A stretch of DNA of 64,000 nucleotides from Thiomicrorhabdus sp. ZW0627 (GCF_029767005.1 NZ_JARUQR010000001.1:1266259-1330258), one strand, 5' to 3'. Positions 53,400-63,551 are shown, counted from the stretch's first letter. Made by a program: numbers and translations. Notes: a model not told the origin generated them from the sequence alone.

Positions 53400-54794
53400 A
53401 TGATTTTAACCACCTTTCTTTTTTTTCTCGCACTGTTCTTTCTCATTGGCATTACAAGCTATTTCTTCTCTAAAAAAACCACCGCAGACTATCTGGTGGC
53501 AGGTAAAAGCGTACACCCTGCACTGGTCGGGCTTTCCGCAGTCGCGACCAACAACAGCGGCTTCATGTTCATTGGCATGATCGGAGCAACCTATGCGATG
53601 GGACTGTCTTCTATCTGGCTCATGATCGGCTGGATCGCCGGAGACTGGTTCGCCCAGCGCAGTTCGGTCAGCGCTATCCAAAAAAGTGCCCAGATTCCCG
53701 AAGTTCACTCTTTTGGTGGTTTAATTTCGCACTGGATTGCCGCGCCTTCTGCCCACCGCTTAAGACAACTGATCGGCCTGCTGACCATCGTTTTCCTGAT
53801 CGTCTACGCGGCGGCACAACTCAAGGCTGGTACCAAAGCAACTCAGGCTTTACTGGACTGGCCGGAAGAAACCGGTATCCTGCTGGCGGCCTTCATCATT
53901 TTCGTCTACAGTCTGGTGGGGGGGATCCGAGCATCAATCTGGACCGACATGGCGCAATCCATCGTCATGCTGAGCGGTATGATCATCATGACTGTTTTCG
54001 GTCTATCCGCCATCGGCGGACTCGACTCATTCGACCAGCAACTTAACCAGGTTTCCGATCACTACATGAACTGGTTCCCCGAAGGAATGACCGGTTTATC
54101 CGCAGCGCTGTTCGTCTTCGGCTGGATATTCGGCGGAATGGGCGTCATAGGCCAACCGCATATCGTCATCCGCTTCATGACCTTGAACCCGAAATACACG
54201 GCCGGCCAAATGCAGCGCTACTATTACGCCTGGTTCATCGTGTTCTACGGTTTAACGATTACCGTTGGCCTGATCAGCCGTCTGTTGATTCCTTCAACGG
54301 AAAACTTCGATGCCGAAATGGCGTTGCCGACGCTGGCGACACAACTCATGCCGGAAATCTTCACCGGACTGGTTCTAGCGGCTCTGTTCGCAGCCACCAT
54401 GTCGACTGTCGACTCCCTGATTCTATCTTGCTCCGCTTCCCTGACGCGTGATCTGACGACTAACCCAAGCCAAAGCCTCTTCCTGACCAAACTCTCGACT
54501 TTCAGTGTGCTATTGATTGCGGTTCTGATTGCTCTTTCCAACAACCAGACAGTTTTCAGTTTGGTACTGGATGCCTGGGGACTTTTGGGATCGGCTTTCG
54601 GTCCATTGATTCTCTGGTTGGCTTTCAAACAGAAAATTGACCAGGCCTGGTCGATCGCCACCATTTTGGGTGGATTGCTCGGTTTTGTCCTGTTTTCGCA
54701 CTTCCAACTCTTTCCGGACGTCTACACCATCACCTTCGGAATTTTGAGCGGTTTGGTTGTAGCGACAATCGGCTCACGATTCAGTCAAAGCTAA
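53400..54794 (+). CDS. Sodium:solute symporter (SSS family)
   Basis: Predicted 464-residue carrier with 12-13 transmembrane helices. SSS-family features are DYLVAGKSVHPALVGLSAVATNNSG early on, IFVYSLVGGIRASIWTDMAQ and GQPHIVIRFMTLNP, most like the proline (PutP) group. A perfect GACCAGGCCTGGTC palindrome lies in the coding sequence near 54649-54662. The gene stands alone with weak start context at 53400. Substrate is not assigned; proline or a compatible solute would fit the family. Confidence 0.88.
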   Translation: MILTTFLFFLALFFLIGITSYFFSKKTTADYLVAGKSVHPALVGLSAVATNNSGFMFIGMIGATYAMGLSSIWLMIGWIAGDWFAQRSSVSAIQKSAQIPEVHSFGGLISHWIAAPSAHRLRQLIGLLTIVFLIVYAAAQLKAGTKATQALLDWPEETGILLAAFIIFVYSLVGGIRASIWTDMAQSIVMLSGMIIMTVFGLSAIGGLDSFDQQLNQVSDHYMNWFPEGMTGLSAALFVFGWIFGGMGVIGQPHIVIRFMTLNPKYTAGQMQRYYYAWFIVFYGLTITVGLISRLLIPSTENFDAEMALPTLATQLMPEIFTGLVLAALFAATMSTVDSLILSCSASLTRDLTTNPSQSLFLTKLSTFSVLLIAVLIALSNNQTVFSLVLDAWGLLGSAFGPLILWLAFKQKIDQAWSIATILGGLLGFVLFSHFQLFPDVYTITFGILSGLVVATIGSRFSQS

Positions 54795-54912
54795 TTCTTT
54801 TGATACGGGCGTGAACGCACGGCCAACTTTCAGTTCAATGAAACTGTCAAAATAGTGAAACATAAGTCGTTGTGCTTACAGGCATAATAGAGAAAAACTT
54901 ATGGAGTAACAG

Positions 54913-55956
54913 ATGAGAATACTGATAGTTACCGATGCATGGAAACCCCAAATCAACGGCGTAGTTACCACCATGACCCAAGTCATCCGGGAGCTTGAAC
55001 AAGCCGGTCATGAAGTTCTGGTTCTGCATCCCGGCTTGTACACCACTGTTCCGATGCCCCGCTATGCGGAAATCCGTCTGGTGGTTTACGCTAATGGCTT
55101 CCGCCAGCAGATCGAAGACTTTGCGCCGGACGCGGTCCATATTGTCACCGAGGGTCCACTTGGATTACGGGCAAGGTCGTTCTGCCTAAAACGTGGCTGG
55201 CCTTTTACCACCTCATTCCATACCAAGTTTGCAGAATATGTGAACAAACGGTTTCCAATCATTCCGGTCAGTTGGGGATACCGTTTTCTTCGTTTCTTCC
55301 ATACGCCCGCCACACGAACTTTAGTCAGTACTCAGTCTCTTATTGATGAATTAACAGACAAGGGATTCAAACATTTGTTCAAGTGGAACCGGGGAGTCGA
55401 TGTCGAGCTATTCCACCCTAAAAGACGACGCGATCTTGAGTTACCGAAACCGGTTAACTTGTATGTCGGTCGAGTCTCGGTCGAGAAAAACCTGCCTGCG
55501 TTTCTGGATTTGGAGTTGGAAGGTTCCAAAGTGGTCGTCGGCGGAGGACCTGCACTGGAAACCTTCAAACAAAACTATCCGGACGTACATTTTCTGGGCA
55601 AACACACTGGAGAAGATCTGGCCGAACTGTTTGCCAGCGGCGATGTTTTTGTCTTTCCATCCCTAACCGACACCTACGGCCTCGTCATGCTCGAAGCTTT
55701 AGCGGCGGGAACGCCGGTGGCGGCCTACCCGACGACCGGACCGGTTGACGTACTGACTCCTCAGTGTGGAGTTATGGATCAAGATTTGAAAACCGCGATT
55801 GAAGCGGCATTGAAATTGGATCGGAACCAGTGCCGGGCTTATGCCCAAGACTTTAGCTGGCAAGCTTGCGCACAAACCTTTTTAAAGGCCCTGGCTCCGA
55901 TTAGACCGCCCGTTACCGCCACCGAAACAACCATGGGGAAAGAACCGGCAAACTGA
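54913..55956 (+). CDS. Glycosyltransferase family 4 protein
   Basis: Predicted 347-residue GT-B-fold glycosyltransferase, cytoplasmic or membrane-peripheral. The N-terminal acceptor domain starts MRILIVTDAWKPQINGVVTT with FHTKFAEYVNKRF. The C-terminal donor domain has NLYVGRVSVEKNLPAFL and the nucleotide-sugar motif FPSLTDTYGLVMLEALAAGTPVAAYP (EX7E-like). Homologues add mannose or glucose to diacylglycerol or other lipids; no acceptor can be named here. The stop codon overlaps the first base of an AACAGGCCTGTT palindrome. Confidence 0.88.
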   Translation: MRILIVTDAWKPQINGVVTTMTQVIRELEQAGHEVLVLHPGLYTTVPMPRYAEIRLVVYANGFRQQIEDFAPDAVHIVTEGPLGLRARSFCLKRGWPFTTSFHTKFAEYVNKRFPIIPVSWGYRFLRFFHTPATRTLVSTQSLIDELTDKGFKHLFKWNRGVDVELFHPKRRRDLELPKPVNLYVGRVSVEKNLPAFLDLELEGSKVVVGGGPALETFKQNYPDVHFLGKHTGEDLAELFASGDVFVFPSLTDTYGLVMLEALAAGTPVAAYPTTGPVDVLTPQCGVMDQDLKTAIEAALKLDRNQCRAYAQDFSWQACAQTFLKALAPIRPPVTATETTMGKEPAN

Positions 55957-55967
55957 ACAGGCCTGTT
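55956..55967. repeat. AACAGGCCTGTT palindrome
   Basis: Perfect 12-base palindrome beginning at the last base of the glycosyltransferase stop codon, between convergent genes (next stop at 55987). Confidence 0.85.
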
Positions 55968-55986
55968 GAAAACCTTTATGGATGAT

Positions 55987-57294
55987 TTAGGCGGGATTAC
56001 CCACCATAACGGTCACCATCTTGTCCGGATGGATATGCTTTTTCCAGGCTTTTAATACATCTTCCTTACTTAAGGATTCGATGATTTTCGGAAACTGGTC
56101 AAGGTAATCCAGCGGCAAATCGTAAAAGCCGATCATGGAGATATAACCGACGATCTTGGCGTTACTGTCTATACGCAACGGGAAGCCACCGATCAGGTTA
56201 TCTTTGATGGCTTGAAAGTGCTTGTCGTCAATCGATTTCATGAAAGCCTTCAATGTATCTACCACCACTTTTTCTGCTTCATTCGCACTCTGGTTTTTCG
56301 TCGACAAATAACTCAGCCAAGGCCCGGCCACCCGCATCGGGGCGAATCCGCTACCAACACTATAAACCAGACCTCGCTTCTCACGAACCTCTTCCATCAA
56401 CAGCGAACCGAAACCGCTGCCACCCAAAAGATGGTTGCCTAAGAACAGTGCATAATAATCGGGATCGCCACGTTCAACACCGATCTGTCCCTGACGGAAA
56501 TAGGTTTGTGAAGAATCAAATTTGATTACACTTCGCTGTGCGGTTTTCAAATTTTCCGGCTCTGGTAGAGCTGCAGGCTTTTGCCCCTTCGGAAGCGACT
56601 TCATCAGATTTTCGGAAATCTCTTTCGCCTCTTTAAGGCTGACATCGCCGACAATCGAAATCGTCGCATTGGCCGCCACGATGTAGCGCTTATAGAAGTC
56701 CTGCAAATCTTCCAGCTTCAACGCCTTGACCGTTTCGATGGAGCCGGAAACGGGATGGGCATAAGGGTGGTTGCCGTACAGTTGCTTCCAAAATTCATTG
56801 CGCGCAATCTCACTTGGATCCATCTGCTGCTGTTTCAAGGCGACCAAAAGACGCTGGCGTTCACGATTGAAAATTTCCGGGTTGAATACCGATTGCGTCA
56901 ACGATTCTCGAAACAGTTCCAAAGCCGGTTTGAAAATGGATTCACGCGTCAGGGTACGCAACGAAAAATTCGCCATATCGCGATCTACTCCACCATTGAT
57001 TTTTGCACCGAGTTCATTGGTCTTGCGAGAAATCTGTTTTTCACTCAGATTCGGGGTCTGGGTACCAATCAATGCGGAGGTCATCGAAGCCAGTCCCCAT
57101 TTTTCGCCATCCCGCGCACTTCCCGCATCAAACGCCACCTCAATGTCTAACATCGGTAGCTCGGGAGAGTGAACATACATCACTTTAGAGCCTTGGGAGG
57201 TATGCCAAGTCTTAATCTCCACCGAAGCGGAAGCCTGAACCGAAAGTAACAAAGTGCCGAAACAGACGATCAGCAATACCGTGAAACGCTTCAT
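55987..57294 (-). CDS. M16 peptidase-like protein, non-catalytic partner
   Basis: Predicted 435-residue periplasmic protein (signal peptide ending QASASVEI) with the two M16 half-barrel domains. Where active M16 enzymes have HxxEH it reads WGLASMTSALIGT, so the zinc site is missing. The R/Y-type substrate-binding residues are retained in the second half (FRQGQIGVERGDPDYYALFLGNHLLGGSGFGS). It starts directly after the stop codon of the catalytic gene, an arrangement known for heterodimeric bacterial M16 peptidases. Confidence 0.9.
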   Translation of the reverse strand: MKRFTVLLIVCFGTLLLSVQASASVEIKTWHTSQGSKVMYVHSPELPMLDIEVAFDAGSARDGEKWGLASMTSALIGTQTPNLSEKQISRKTNELGAKINGGVDRDMANFSLRTLTRESIFKPALELFRESLTQSVFNPEIFNRERQRLLVALKQQQMDPSEIARNEFWKQLYGNHPYAHPVSGSIETVKALKLEDLQDFYKRYIVAANATISIVGDVSLKEAKEISENLMKSLPKGQKPAALPEPENLKTAQRSVIKFDSSQTYFRQGQIGVERGDPDYYALFLGNHLLGGSGFGSLLMEEVREKRGLVYSVGSGFAPMRVAGPWLSYLSTKNQSANEAEKVVVDTLKAFMKSIDDKHFQAIKDNLIGGFPLRIDSNAKIVGYISMIGFYDLPLDYLDQFPKIIESLSKEDVLKAWKKHIHPDKMVTVMVGNPA

Positions 57295-58668
57295 TTACAG
57301 TCTCCCTGTGTAGGCTTTGATCTTGGAATGGTCTTTACCGTCCGGATAAAGAACGGCAACGGTCAGATTATCGTTGGTCAAATACTTCTTGGCGACCGCT
57401 TGAATCTCTTCCGGCGTGACCGAACGGATATTTTCAATCCAGTTGTCCAAAGTATCCGGCGGCAAACCGACACTGACCAAAGAGCCCAGAATGGAAGCTT
57501 GTGCCTGAATCGAATCGCGGTAATAGACATGATCCGCTTCATCCATCGCCAACACACGGTCTAGTTCCTGTCGACTCACCGGCTTCTTCTTGAGCTTTTC
57601 AACTTCTGTAAGCAAAGCTTTCTCGACCTCTTTGATGTCTTGACCGTTCACAGGGGTTCCGCTCAACTCAAACAGGGTTTCCAAACGGTCTGTAGCATTG
57701 TAACCGGCACTGACGCCTGCCGCGATCTGCTGATCTCGGACCAGTGACTGCGGCAAACGGCTACTCTCACCGCCATCCAGAATACTGCTCAAAACCGATA
57801 AAGCATAAACTTCACGTTTGTCTTTCGCCGTCACCAGGCTCGGTACATGGAATCCCATCTGTAGGGACGGCACTTGAGTGTTTCCTTTTAACTCAATACG
57901 GCGCACACCTTCCTGGGTGATTTCGGTCTGTGGCTTCAGAACCGGCATGGCCTCAGGTTGATAACCACCATAGTATTTCTTCGCCAATTCAAGTACTTTC
58001 TGAGGCTGGACATCGCCGACAATCACCAAGGTCGCATTATTGGGTGCATACCATTTCTTATACCAATCTCTCAAATCCTGTGATTTATAACTGCGGATAT
58101 CCGTCATCCAGCCAATGACCGGATTGCGCGCCGGGCTGTTCAAAAACGCCGTGGCGTTGAACTGCTCGTTCAGTTTGGAACGAGGATTGTCTTCCAAACG
58201 CCAACGGCGCTCCTCGGTCACGACATCGCGTTCTTTATTGAATTCGGCATCATCGATCACCAGATTTCGCATGCGATCGGACTCGATCTGCATTACCTTT
58301 TCCAGATTTTGTTTGCCGACTACTTGATAATAAGCGGTATAGTTTGCGGTGGTGAAAGCGTTCTCTTGTCCACCTAACTGAGAGACAATTTTGGAAAACT
58401 CTCCCGGCTTCAGGGTTTTCGTCCCTTTGAACATCATGTGTTCCAACATATGCGACAAGCCGGTTTTCCCCACCTGTTCATAGGTGGAACCGACCCGATA
58501 CCAGACCTGCTGAACTACGACTGGGGCACGATGGTCTTCTTTGACCAGCACCTTCATACCGTTATCCAATTGAAATTCCGAAAGCTTGGCCCAAGTGGGC
58601 GCCGAAACCGTAATCAGCAACGCTGCCAAGCCCAATCTTTTGATCATTTTCATCTTTATCGCCGTCAT
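57295..58668 (-). CDS. M16 family zinc metallopeptidase, catalytic subunit
   Basis: Predicted 457-residue periplasmic peptidase (signal peptide ending PTWAKL). The inverted zinc motif HMLEH is at 73-77, with the following MMFKGT and a downstream Glu in TAYYQVVGKQNLEKVMQIESDRM providing the usual third ligand region. With the adjacent inactive partner it should form a clamshell heterodimer that degrades peptides in the periplasm. Two possible starts, ATG 58668 and ATG 58653, neither with a strong ribosome binding site. Confidence 0.92.
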   Translation of the reverse strand: MTAIKMKMIKRLGLAALLITVSAPTWAKLSEFQLDNGMKVLVKEDHRAPVVVQQVWYRVGSTYEQVGKTGLSHMLEHMMFKGTKTLKPGEFSKIVSQLGGQENAFTTANYTAYYQVVGKQNLEKVMQIESDRMRNLVIDDAEFNKERDVVTEERRWRLEDNPRSKLNEQFNATAFLNSPARNPVIGWMTDIRSYKSQDLRDWYKKWYAPNNATLVIVGDVQPQKVLELAKKYYGGYQPEAMPVLKPQTEITQEGVRRIELKGNTQVPSLQMGFHVPSLVTAKDKREVYALSVLSSILDGGESSRLPQSLVRDQQIAAGVSAGYNATDRLETLFELSGTPVNGQDIKEVEKALLTEVEKLKKKPVSRQELDRVLAMDEADHVYYRDSIQAQASILGSLVSVGLPPDTLDNWIENIRSVTPEEIQAVAKKYLTNDNLTVAVLYPDGKDHSKIKAYTGRL

Positions 58669-58847
58669 GTTTTATCTATCTGCTTTTTAAAGTCGGGATG
58701 TGCCGACAACCCTCATGAGATTGATTTATAATAGCCCAATATCTCAATTCAAGTATTAATAAACTCTTAAAACAACCTACTATTCCAATGCGGTATTTCA
58801 ACCCGATAGAAACGGATCGCGACAGGTTGTCCTAATAGGAAAACAGC

Positions 58848-60044
58848 ATGTTTAGCTTTTTGCGACGTAAAAAAGATCAGGCCGAAACAGAAGTAGAAGA
58901 AAGTACGGTCGAACAGCAAATTGAATCACCGGAAGAAACGGCTTTACCGGAAAACGAAAAGCCGGTTGACCAAAGTAAAGCGGAGGAAGCTACCCCGGAT
59001 GAGGCGTCCTTAGACGTCAGTGTAGACGAAGACACTCCAGCAGAAGAAAGCAACACCGAGACTGAAGTTTCAGAAACCAAACCGGAACCAGCACCAGCCA
59101 AAAAACCGGGCTTTTTCACTCGCTTGAAATCCGGCTTGAGCAAAACCCGCCGTAGCTTCACCGACAACATCGCCAGCCTTCTACTTGGGCGCAAAGAAAT
59201 CGACGAAGACTTGCTCGACGAGCTGGAAATGATTCTTCTAACAGCCGATGTCGGCGTGGATGCGACCGACCGCATCATTCGCAACCTGACGGATCAAGTA
59301 TCGCGTAAAGAATTGAACGATGCCGAAGCCCTGTTCACGGCGCTTAAGACACAACTTCAGCAGATTATCGAACCGATCAGTCAGCCTCTAGATGTAGACA
59401 ATCATCTGGCAAAACAGGAAGGACCTTACGTTATCCTGATGGTCGGTATCAACGGTGTCGGTAAAACCACAACTATTGGTAAGTTGGCGAAGAAATTCCA
59501 GAACGAAGGCAAATCGGTCATGCTGGCAGCGGGCGATACCTTCCGTGCCGCTGCGGTCGAGCAACTGCAAACCTGGGGAGAACGAAACCAAGTACCCGTC
59601 ATTGCACAGAAAACCGGAGCGGATTCCGCCGCCGTTATTTTCGACGCAATCCAGTCAGCCAAAGCGAAAAAGATCGATGTTTTGATTGCCGATACTGCCG
59701 GACGCCTTCACACACAGTCCAACCTGATGGAGGAGCTTAAAAAAGTGAAACGCGTCATCGGTAAAGTCGATGAATCCGCTCCTCATGAAGTGATGCTGGT
59801 CATCGATGCAGGGACGGGACAAAATGCCCTCAGCCAGGCTCAACAATTCCAACAGGCTGTTGATGTTTCCGGTATCACCGTCACCAAACTGGACGGGACA
59901 GCCAAAGGTGGAATCGTCTTCGCTCTGGCGGAACAGACGAACATCCCGGTACGCTTTATCGGAGTCGGCGAATCAATTGATGACCTGAGACCGTTTGAAG
60001 CCAAGGAATTCACCGAAGCCTTGTTTGATCAGTCTAACTCTTAG
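58848..60044 (+). CDS. ftsY: Signal recognition particle receptor FtsY
   Basis: SRP receptor GTPase that brings ribosome-nascent chains to the translocon. The 398-residue protein has a very acidic N-terminal A domain (1-95), the N domain from about 100 (GFFTRLKSGLSKTRRSF) and the G domain with P-loop GINGVGKT at 200-207, then DTAGRLHTQ and TKLDGTAKGG. Complete. Its stop codon is 13 bases before the DUF2914 gene, so those genes probably share a transcript. Confidence 0.97.
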   Translation: MFSFLRRKKDQAETEVEESTVEQQIESPEETALPENEKPVDQSKAEEATPDEASLDVSVDEDTPAEESNTETEVSETKPEPAPAKKPGFFTRLKSGLSKTRRSFTDNIASLLLGRKEIDEDLLDELEMILLTADVGVDATDRIIRNLTDQVSRKELNDAEALFTALKTQLQQIIEPISQPLDVDNHLAKQEGPYVILMVGINGVGKTTTIGKLAKKFQNEGKSVMLAAGDTFRAAAVEQLQTWGERNQVPVIAQKTGADSAAVIFDAIQSAKAKKIDVLIADTAGRLHTQSNLMEELKKVKRVIGKVDESAPHEVMLVIDAGTGQNALSQAQQFQQAVDVSGITVTKLDGTAKGGIVFALAEQTNIPVRFIGVGESIDDLRPFEAKEFTEALFDQSNS

Positions 60045-60057
60045 ATAAGTTTACAGC

Positions 60058-61032
60058 ATGAAACTACCGGATACCCAAAACGCCCATCACCTATACGCCT
60101 TTAAAAAAGGGTACCGTTTGGCTCTTGATGGTAAAACCGTTAATCAGGCTGCGAGCAAAATCCGTTACGACCAGACGATGCGTCAATACTGTTTAATGGG
60201 CTGGGAACAGGCCAATGAAGAGATGGCGGCCGGTATTAAAGAGATGCAGAAAACCCCTTGGCGCAACCGTCTGGCGTGGTTCGTAATGATGGTATTGGGT
60301 GGAATTGCGACCGCCTCCGTACTGATCAACAGCATCAACGAGAAGAAAGTCGAACAACAAGCGTTGATTGCAAACGAAGCTCCGGCAATCTCCGCTCAGC
60401 AAATTCAAAATGAACAGTTGACGACGCCGACCTACAAAACGGAAGAAGAAAACCGTACAGTAGCTCAAACACCGGCTACAGATCCAACTGACAACCAGGC
60501 CCAAACAAACGAAATTACGGTAACTTCCGCTAAAGAGACCGAGTCTGGCGTGCCCCAAACAACGATAGCCTCTCCAGCCGAATCGGTTGAAAATGATTTA
60601 AGCATCCTAACGCCCCAACAGCGTGAAGATCTCACCTTGACCAAACAGGAACAACAAGAGAGCATCCGCGTCACAGTTGAACCGTCTCCTGTCGTGCAAC
60701 AATCCAAAATCTTAGTCGTCAACCCGGCTCTGACGACCAATATCATTGATAAAGAACCTACAGAAACGTTTAACGCTCATGTGCCCAAGAACATCCGAAA
60801 ACTGTTCTTTTTCACACCGATAAAAGGTGCAGAAGGTAACGTGATTTATCACCGTTGGCTACACAAACAAAAGGTTATGGCATTGATTCCTTTGACAATA
60901 AACAGTAACCTTTACCGTACGTGGTCAAGCAAACGTTTAACCAGCGCTTGGCAAGGGGAATGGACTGTGGAAGTGCTAGACTCCAAAAAACAGGTCCTTT
61001 ACCGACACTCATTTACCTATGGCAATTTATGA
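60058..61032 (+). CDS. Membrane protein with N-terminal Rmf-like domain and C-terminal DUF2914
   Basis: Predicted 324-residue protein. Residues about 10-56 (AFKKGYRLALDGKT, MRQYCLMGWEQANEEM) resemble ribosome modulation factor, a small protein that makes ribosomes dimerise. One transmembrane helix at 72-92 follows, then a Gln/Thr/Glu-rich linker to about 225, and a periplasmic DUF2914 domain (VIYHRWLHKQKVMALIPL; NLYRTWSSKRL; GEWTVEVLDSKKQVLYRHSF). Both assignments are by pattern; Rmf similarity is the less certain. It lies between ftsY and a lytic transglycosylase gene that it overlaps by 4 bases. Confidence 0.7.
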   Translation: MKLPDTQNAHHLYAFKKGYRLALDGKTVNQAASKIRYDQTMRQYCLMGWEQANEEMAAGIKEMQKTPWRNRLAWFVMMVLGGIATASVLINSINEKKVEQQALIANEAPAISAQQIQNEQLTTPTYKTEEENRTVAQTPATDPTDNQAQTNEITVTSAKETESGVPQTTIASPAESVENDLSILTPQQREDLTLTKQEQQESIRVTVEPSPVVQQSKILVVNPALTTNIIDKEPTETFNAHVPKNIRKLFFFTPIKGAEGNVIYHRWLHKQKVMALIPLTINSNLYRTWSSKRLTSAWQGEWTVEVLDSKKQVLYRHSFTYGNL

Positions 61033-61607
61033 TGTTAAACAGAACCCTTTGGGCATTACTGGCAATTAGTTTGATTACAGGGTGTAGCTCCAACCCACCT
61101 AAAAGCACCTACAACAATATCTGTTCGATTTACGATTTCGACGATGACTGGTACGATGCGGCCAGAGCTTCGGAAAAACGTTGGGGCGTACCAATGTATG
61201 TACTGATGGCATTCGTCCATCAAGAATCGAGATTCAAACACGATGCCCAACCGGAAAGACCTTACTTTCTTGGCTTCATCCCACTCCCAAGAAGTTCTTC
61301 AGCCTACGGTTATGCTCAAGCGCAAGACCCTGCTTGGTACGATTATCAGAAAGCGACAGGCAACTGGAGTGCCCGACGCAGCAACATCGACGATTCCCTG
61401 GATTTCATCGGTTGGTACAACTATGAAACCCACAGACAACTAGGAATCTCGCGCAAAGACCCATACAACCTCTATCTTGCTTACCATGAAGGCCGTGGCG
61501 GCTATTCAAGAAAAACTTACCAGAAAAAAGCCTGGCTGAAACGCGTTGCACAAAAGGTAACGAATCAGGCAAAACGATATCGCAGCCAACTTAGAAACTG
61601 TTCGTAA
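61029..61607 (+). CDS. Lytic transglycosylase-like lipoprotein
   Basis: Predicted 192-residue outer-membrane lipoprotein (lipobox LITGC, Cys19) with an SLT-type lysozyme-like fold that would cut peptidoglycan glycan strands. The catalytic Glu66 lies in VHQESRFKHDAQPE, and YGYAQAQDPAW, IGWYN and LAYHEGRGGY follow the family order. The start is ATGATG at 61029, overlapping the upstream stop codon. Compact like EmtA, but I do not assign the symbol. Confidence 0.85.
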   Translation: MMLNRTLWALLAISLITGCSSNPPKSTYNNICSIYDFDDDWYDAARASEKRWGVPMYVLMAFVHQESRFKHDAQPERPYFLGFIPLPRSSSAYGYAQAQDPAWYDYQKATGNWSARRSNIDDSLDFIGWYNYETHRQLGISRKDPYNLYLAYHEGRGGYSRKTYQKKAWLKRVAQKVTNQAKRYRSQLRNCS

Positions 61608-61644
61608 GCCAACCTACCTAATAAGTTTGCGAAAAATACAGGCA

Positions 61645-61674
61645 TAAAAAAACCGCATTCAAGCGGTTTTTTTA
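61645..61674. terminator. Bidirectional terminator
   Basis: Stem AAAAAACCGC / GCGGTTTTTT around ATTCAA, with A and T runs on the two sides, between convergent transglycosylase and fabB genes. Confidence 0.92.
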
Positions 61675-61690
61675 TTGCTTAAGCCCGATG

Positions 61691-61718
61691 GAAATTCCCA
61701 ACAGGCCTGTTCAATTTC
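61691..61718. repeat. AACAGGCCTGTT palindrome inside a small inverted repeat
   Basis: AACAGGCCTGTT at 61700-61711 is flanked by GAAATT and AATTTC, so it can sit at the top of a short hairpin near the fabB stop codon. Confidence 0.7.
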
Positions 61719-61730
61719 AGAACAGCGGAA

Positions 61731-62951
61731 TTAAGCTTTATAGCGTTCAAATACCAAAGAGGCATTTGTTCCGCCAAATCCGAAACTGTTACTCATGATA
61801 CGGTTCAAACCGGCATTTTCAACCAGCTCAGTAACAATCGGCATCCCTTCACACTCAGGATCAAGGTTATCGATATTGATTGAAGGCGCGATGAAATCAT
61901 TTTCAAGCATACACAAGCTGTAGATGAATTCATGTACACCCGCTGCACCAAGAGAGTGACCGGACATTGATTTGGTTGAGCTGATCTTAGGAACATCTGC
62001 GCCGAATACTTCACGGATAGCAGCCGCCTCTTTTGTATCACCGACAGGTGTCGAAGTTCCGTGCGGGTTGATATAGTCTACGGAACCGGCAACAGTAGAA
62101 AGCGCCATCTGCATACAACGTACCGCGCCTTCACCCGATGGTGCAACCATATCGTAACCGTCGGAGTTAGCGCCGTAACCGGTAATTTCAGCATAAATCT
62201 TAGCGCCACGAGCAAGAGCGTGTTCAAGCTCTTCAACTACAACCATTCCGCCGCCGCCAGCAATAACGAAACCGTCTCGGTCAGCATCATAGGCACGAGA
62301 AGCCTTTGCAGGGTTATCATTATTTTTAGTCGACAAAGCACCCATGGCGTCGAACAGAACAGACATGGTCCAATGAAGCTCTTCACCACCACCGGCAAAT
62401 ACAACGTCCTGCTTACCCAACTGTATTTGCTCAACCGCGTTACCGATACAGTGAGCAGATGTTGAACAGGCCGAACTGATTGAGTAGTTCAAACCTTTGA
62501 TCTTGAAAGGAGTCGCCAAACAAGCCGAAACGGTCGATCCCATTGTACGGGTTACCATGTAAGGCCCAACACGACGTACGCCTTTTTCTCTTGCGATTTC
62601 GACCGCTTGAGTGGAATTTGAGTTAGAACCGCCACCGGAACCGGCAATTAAACCGGTTCTAGGGTTGGAAACCTGCTCAGGCGTTAAGCCTGAATCTTCC
62701 ACAGCCTGTTGCATGGCGATATAGCTGTATGCAGCCGCATCACCCATAAAACGAAGTTGCTTACGGTCGATATGGTCGGAAAAATCCAAATTCTTAATGG
62801 CACCGTGCACTTGCGAACGCATGCCGTTTTCAGCATATTCCGGAGCGAAAACGATTCCGGAACGGCCGTTACGTAAAGAATCCGTTACTTCTTCCTTATT
62901 GTTCCCCAAGCTGGAAACAATCCCTAATCCTGTAATGACGACTCTTTTCAT
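61731..62951 (-). CDS. fabB: 3-oxoacyl-ACP synthase I (KAS I)
   Basis: Condensing enzyme needed with FabA for unsaturated fatty acid synthesis. The 406-residue protein shows the Cys-His-His triad: Cys in [16 protein letters not shown], His in [11 protein letters not shown] and His in [12 protein letters not shown]. FabB rather than FabF is supported by close similarity of the [18 protein letters not shown] start and by its position 3 bases after fabA. Confidence 0.96.
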   Translation of the reverse strand: MKRVVITGLGIVSSLGNNKEEVTDSLRNGRSGIVFAPEYAENGMRSQVHGAIKNLDFSDHIDRKQLRFMGDAAAYSYIAMQQAVEDSGLTPEQVSNPRTGLIAGSGGGSNSNSTQAVEIAREKGVRRVGPYMVTRTMGSTVSACLATPFKIKGLNYSISSACSTSAHCIGNAVEQIQLGKQDVVFAGGGEELHWTMSVLFDAMGALSTKNNDNPAKASRAYDADRDGFVIAGGGGMVVVEELEHALARGAKIYAEITGYGANSDGYDMVAPSGEGAVRCMQMALSTVAGSVDYINPHGTSTPVGDTKEAAAIREVFGADVPKISSTKSMSGHSLGAAGVHEFIYSLCMLENDFIAPSINIDNLDPECEGMPIVTELVENAGLNRIMSNSFGFGGTNASLVFERYKA

Positions 62952-62954
62952 AAT

Positions 62955-63470
62955 TTAAAAACTATCCGTATTCGTAAATAAACCAACTTTAAGATCCGAT
63001 GCGCTATAAATCTCGCGTCCGTCTACAAACATCTTTGCATCGCCCATGCCCATATATAGCTTGCGTTTAATCACACGCTTCATGTCGATGACATATTCCA
63101 CTTTTTTCGCTGTAGGCAGAACCTGACCATAGAATTTGACTTCACCGGAACCTAAAGCACGACCGCGGCCCGGGCCACCGGTCCACCCTAGGAAAAACCC
63201 GATCAATTGCCACATAGCGTCTAAACCAAGACAGCCTGGCATAACAGGATCTTCGTTAAAATGACATTCGAAAAACCACAAATCTTTAGTAACATCTAAT
63301 TCAGCGCGGATTTGACCTTTGCCGTATTCTCCACCTTCTTCTGAGATATGGGTAATGCGATCAAACATCAACATTGGAGGCAATGGCAACTGAGCGTTAC
63401 CTGGTCCAAACAATTCTCCCCTTCCGCAAGCTAAAAGTTCTTCTTTCGTATAACTAGATTGTTGTTCCAT
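62955..63470 (-). CDS. fabA: 3-hydroxydecanoyl-ACP dehydratase/isomerase
   Basis: Introduces the cis double bond in anaerobic unsaturated fatty acid synthesis by dehydrating 3-hydroxydecanoyl-ACP and isomerising the product. From ATG 63470 the protein has 171 residues, matching the family length. Catalytic His70 ([13 protein letters not shown]) and Asp84 (LGLDAMW) are in place. The earlier in-frame ATG at 63536 would lie upstream of the predicted transcription start, so it is rejected. Forms an operon with fabB. Confidence 0.96.
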   Translation of the reverse strand: MEQQSSYTKEELLACGRGELFGPGNAQLPLPPMLMFDRITHISEEGGEYGKGQIRAELDVTKDLWFFECHFNEDPVMPGCLGLDAMWQLIGFFLGWTGGPGRGRALGSGEVKFYGQVLPTAKKVEYVIDMKRVIKRKLYMGMGDAKMFVDGREIYSASDLKVGLFTNTDSF

Positions 63471-63506
63471 TCGGTTTTCCGATTGTAATATAAAAATTGG
63501 CCTTAC

Positions 63507-63536
63507 ATTATAACAGCTTGAAATAATACATAGCAA
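63507..63536 (-). promoter_or_regulatory. Sigma-70 promoter of fabA-fabB
   Basis: On the minus strand TTGCTA (63536-63531) and a consensus TATAAT (63512-63507) are 18 bases apart, about 37 bases upstream of the fabA ATG. Confidence 0.65.
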
Positions 63537-63551
63537 TTGAGCGGGTTTAAA

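Noticed and set aside
63473-63536. Extra 22 residues at the N terminus of FabA
   Set aside because: They overlap the predicted promoter, and the shorter start gives the normal family length with a ribosome binding site.
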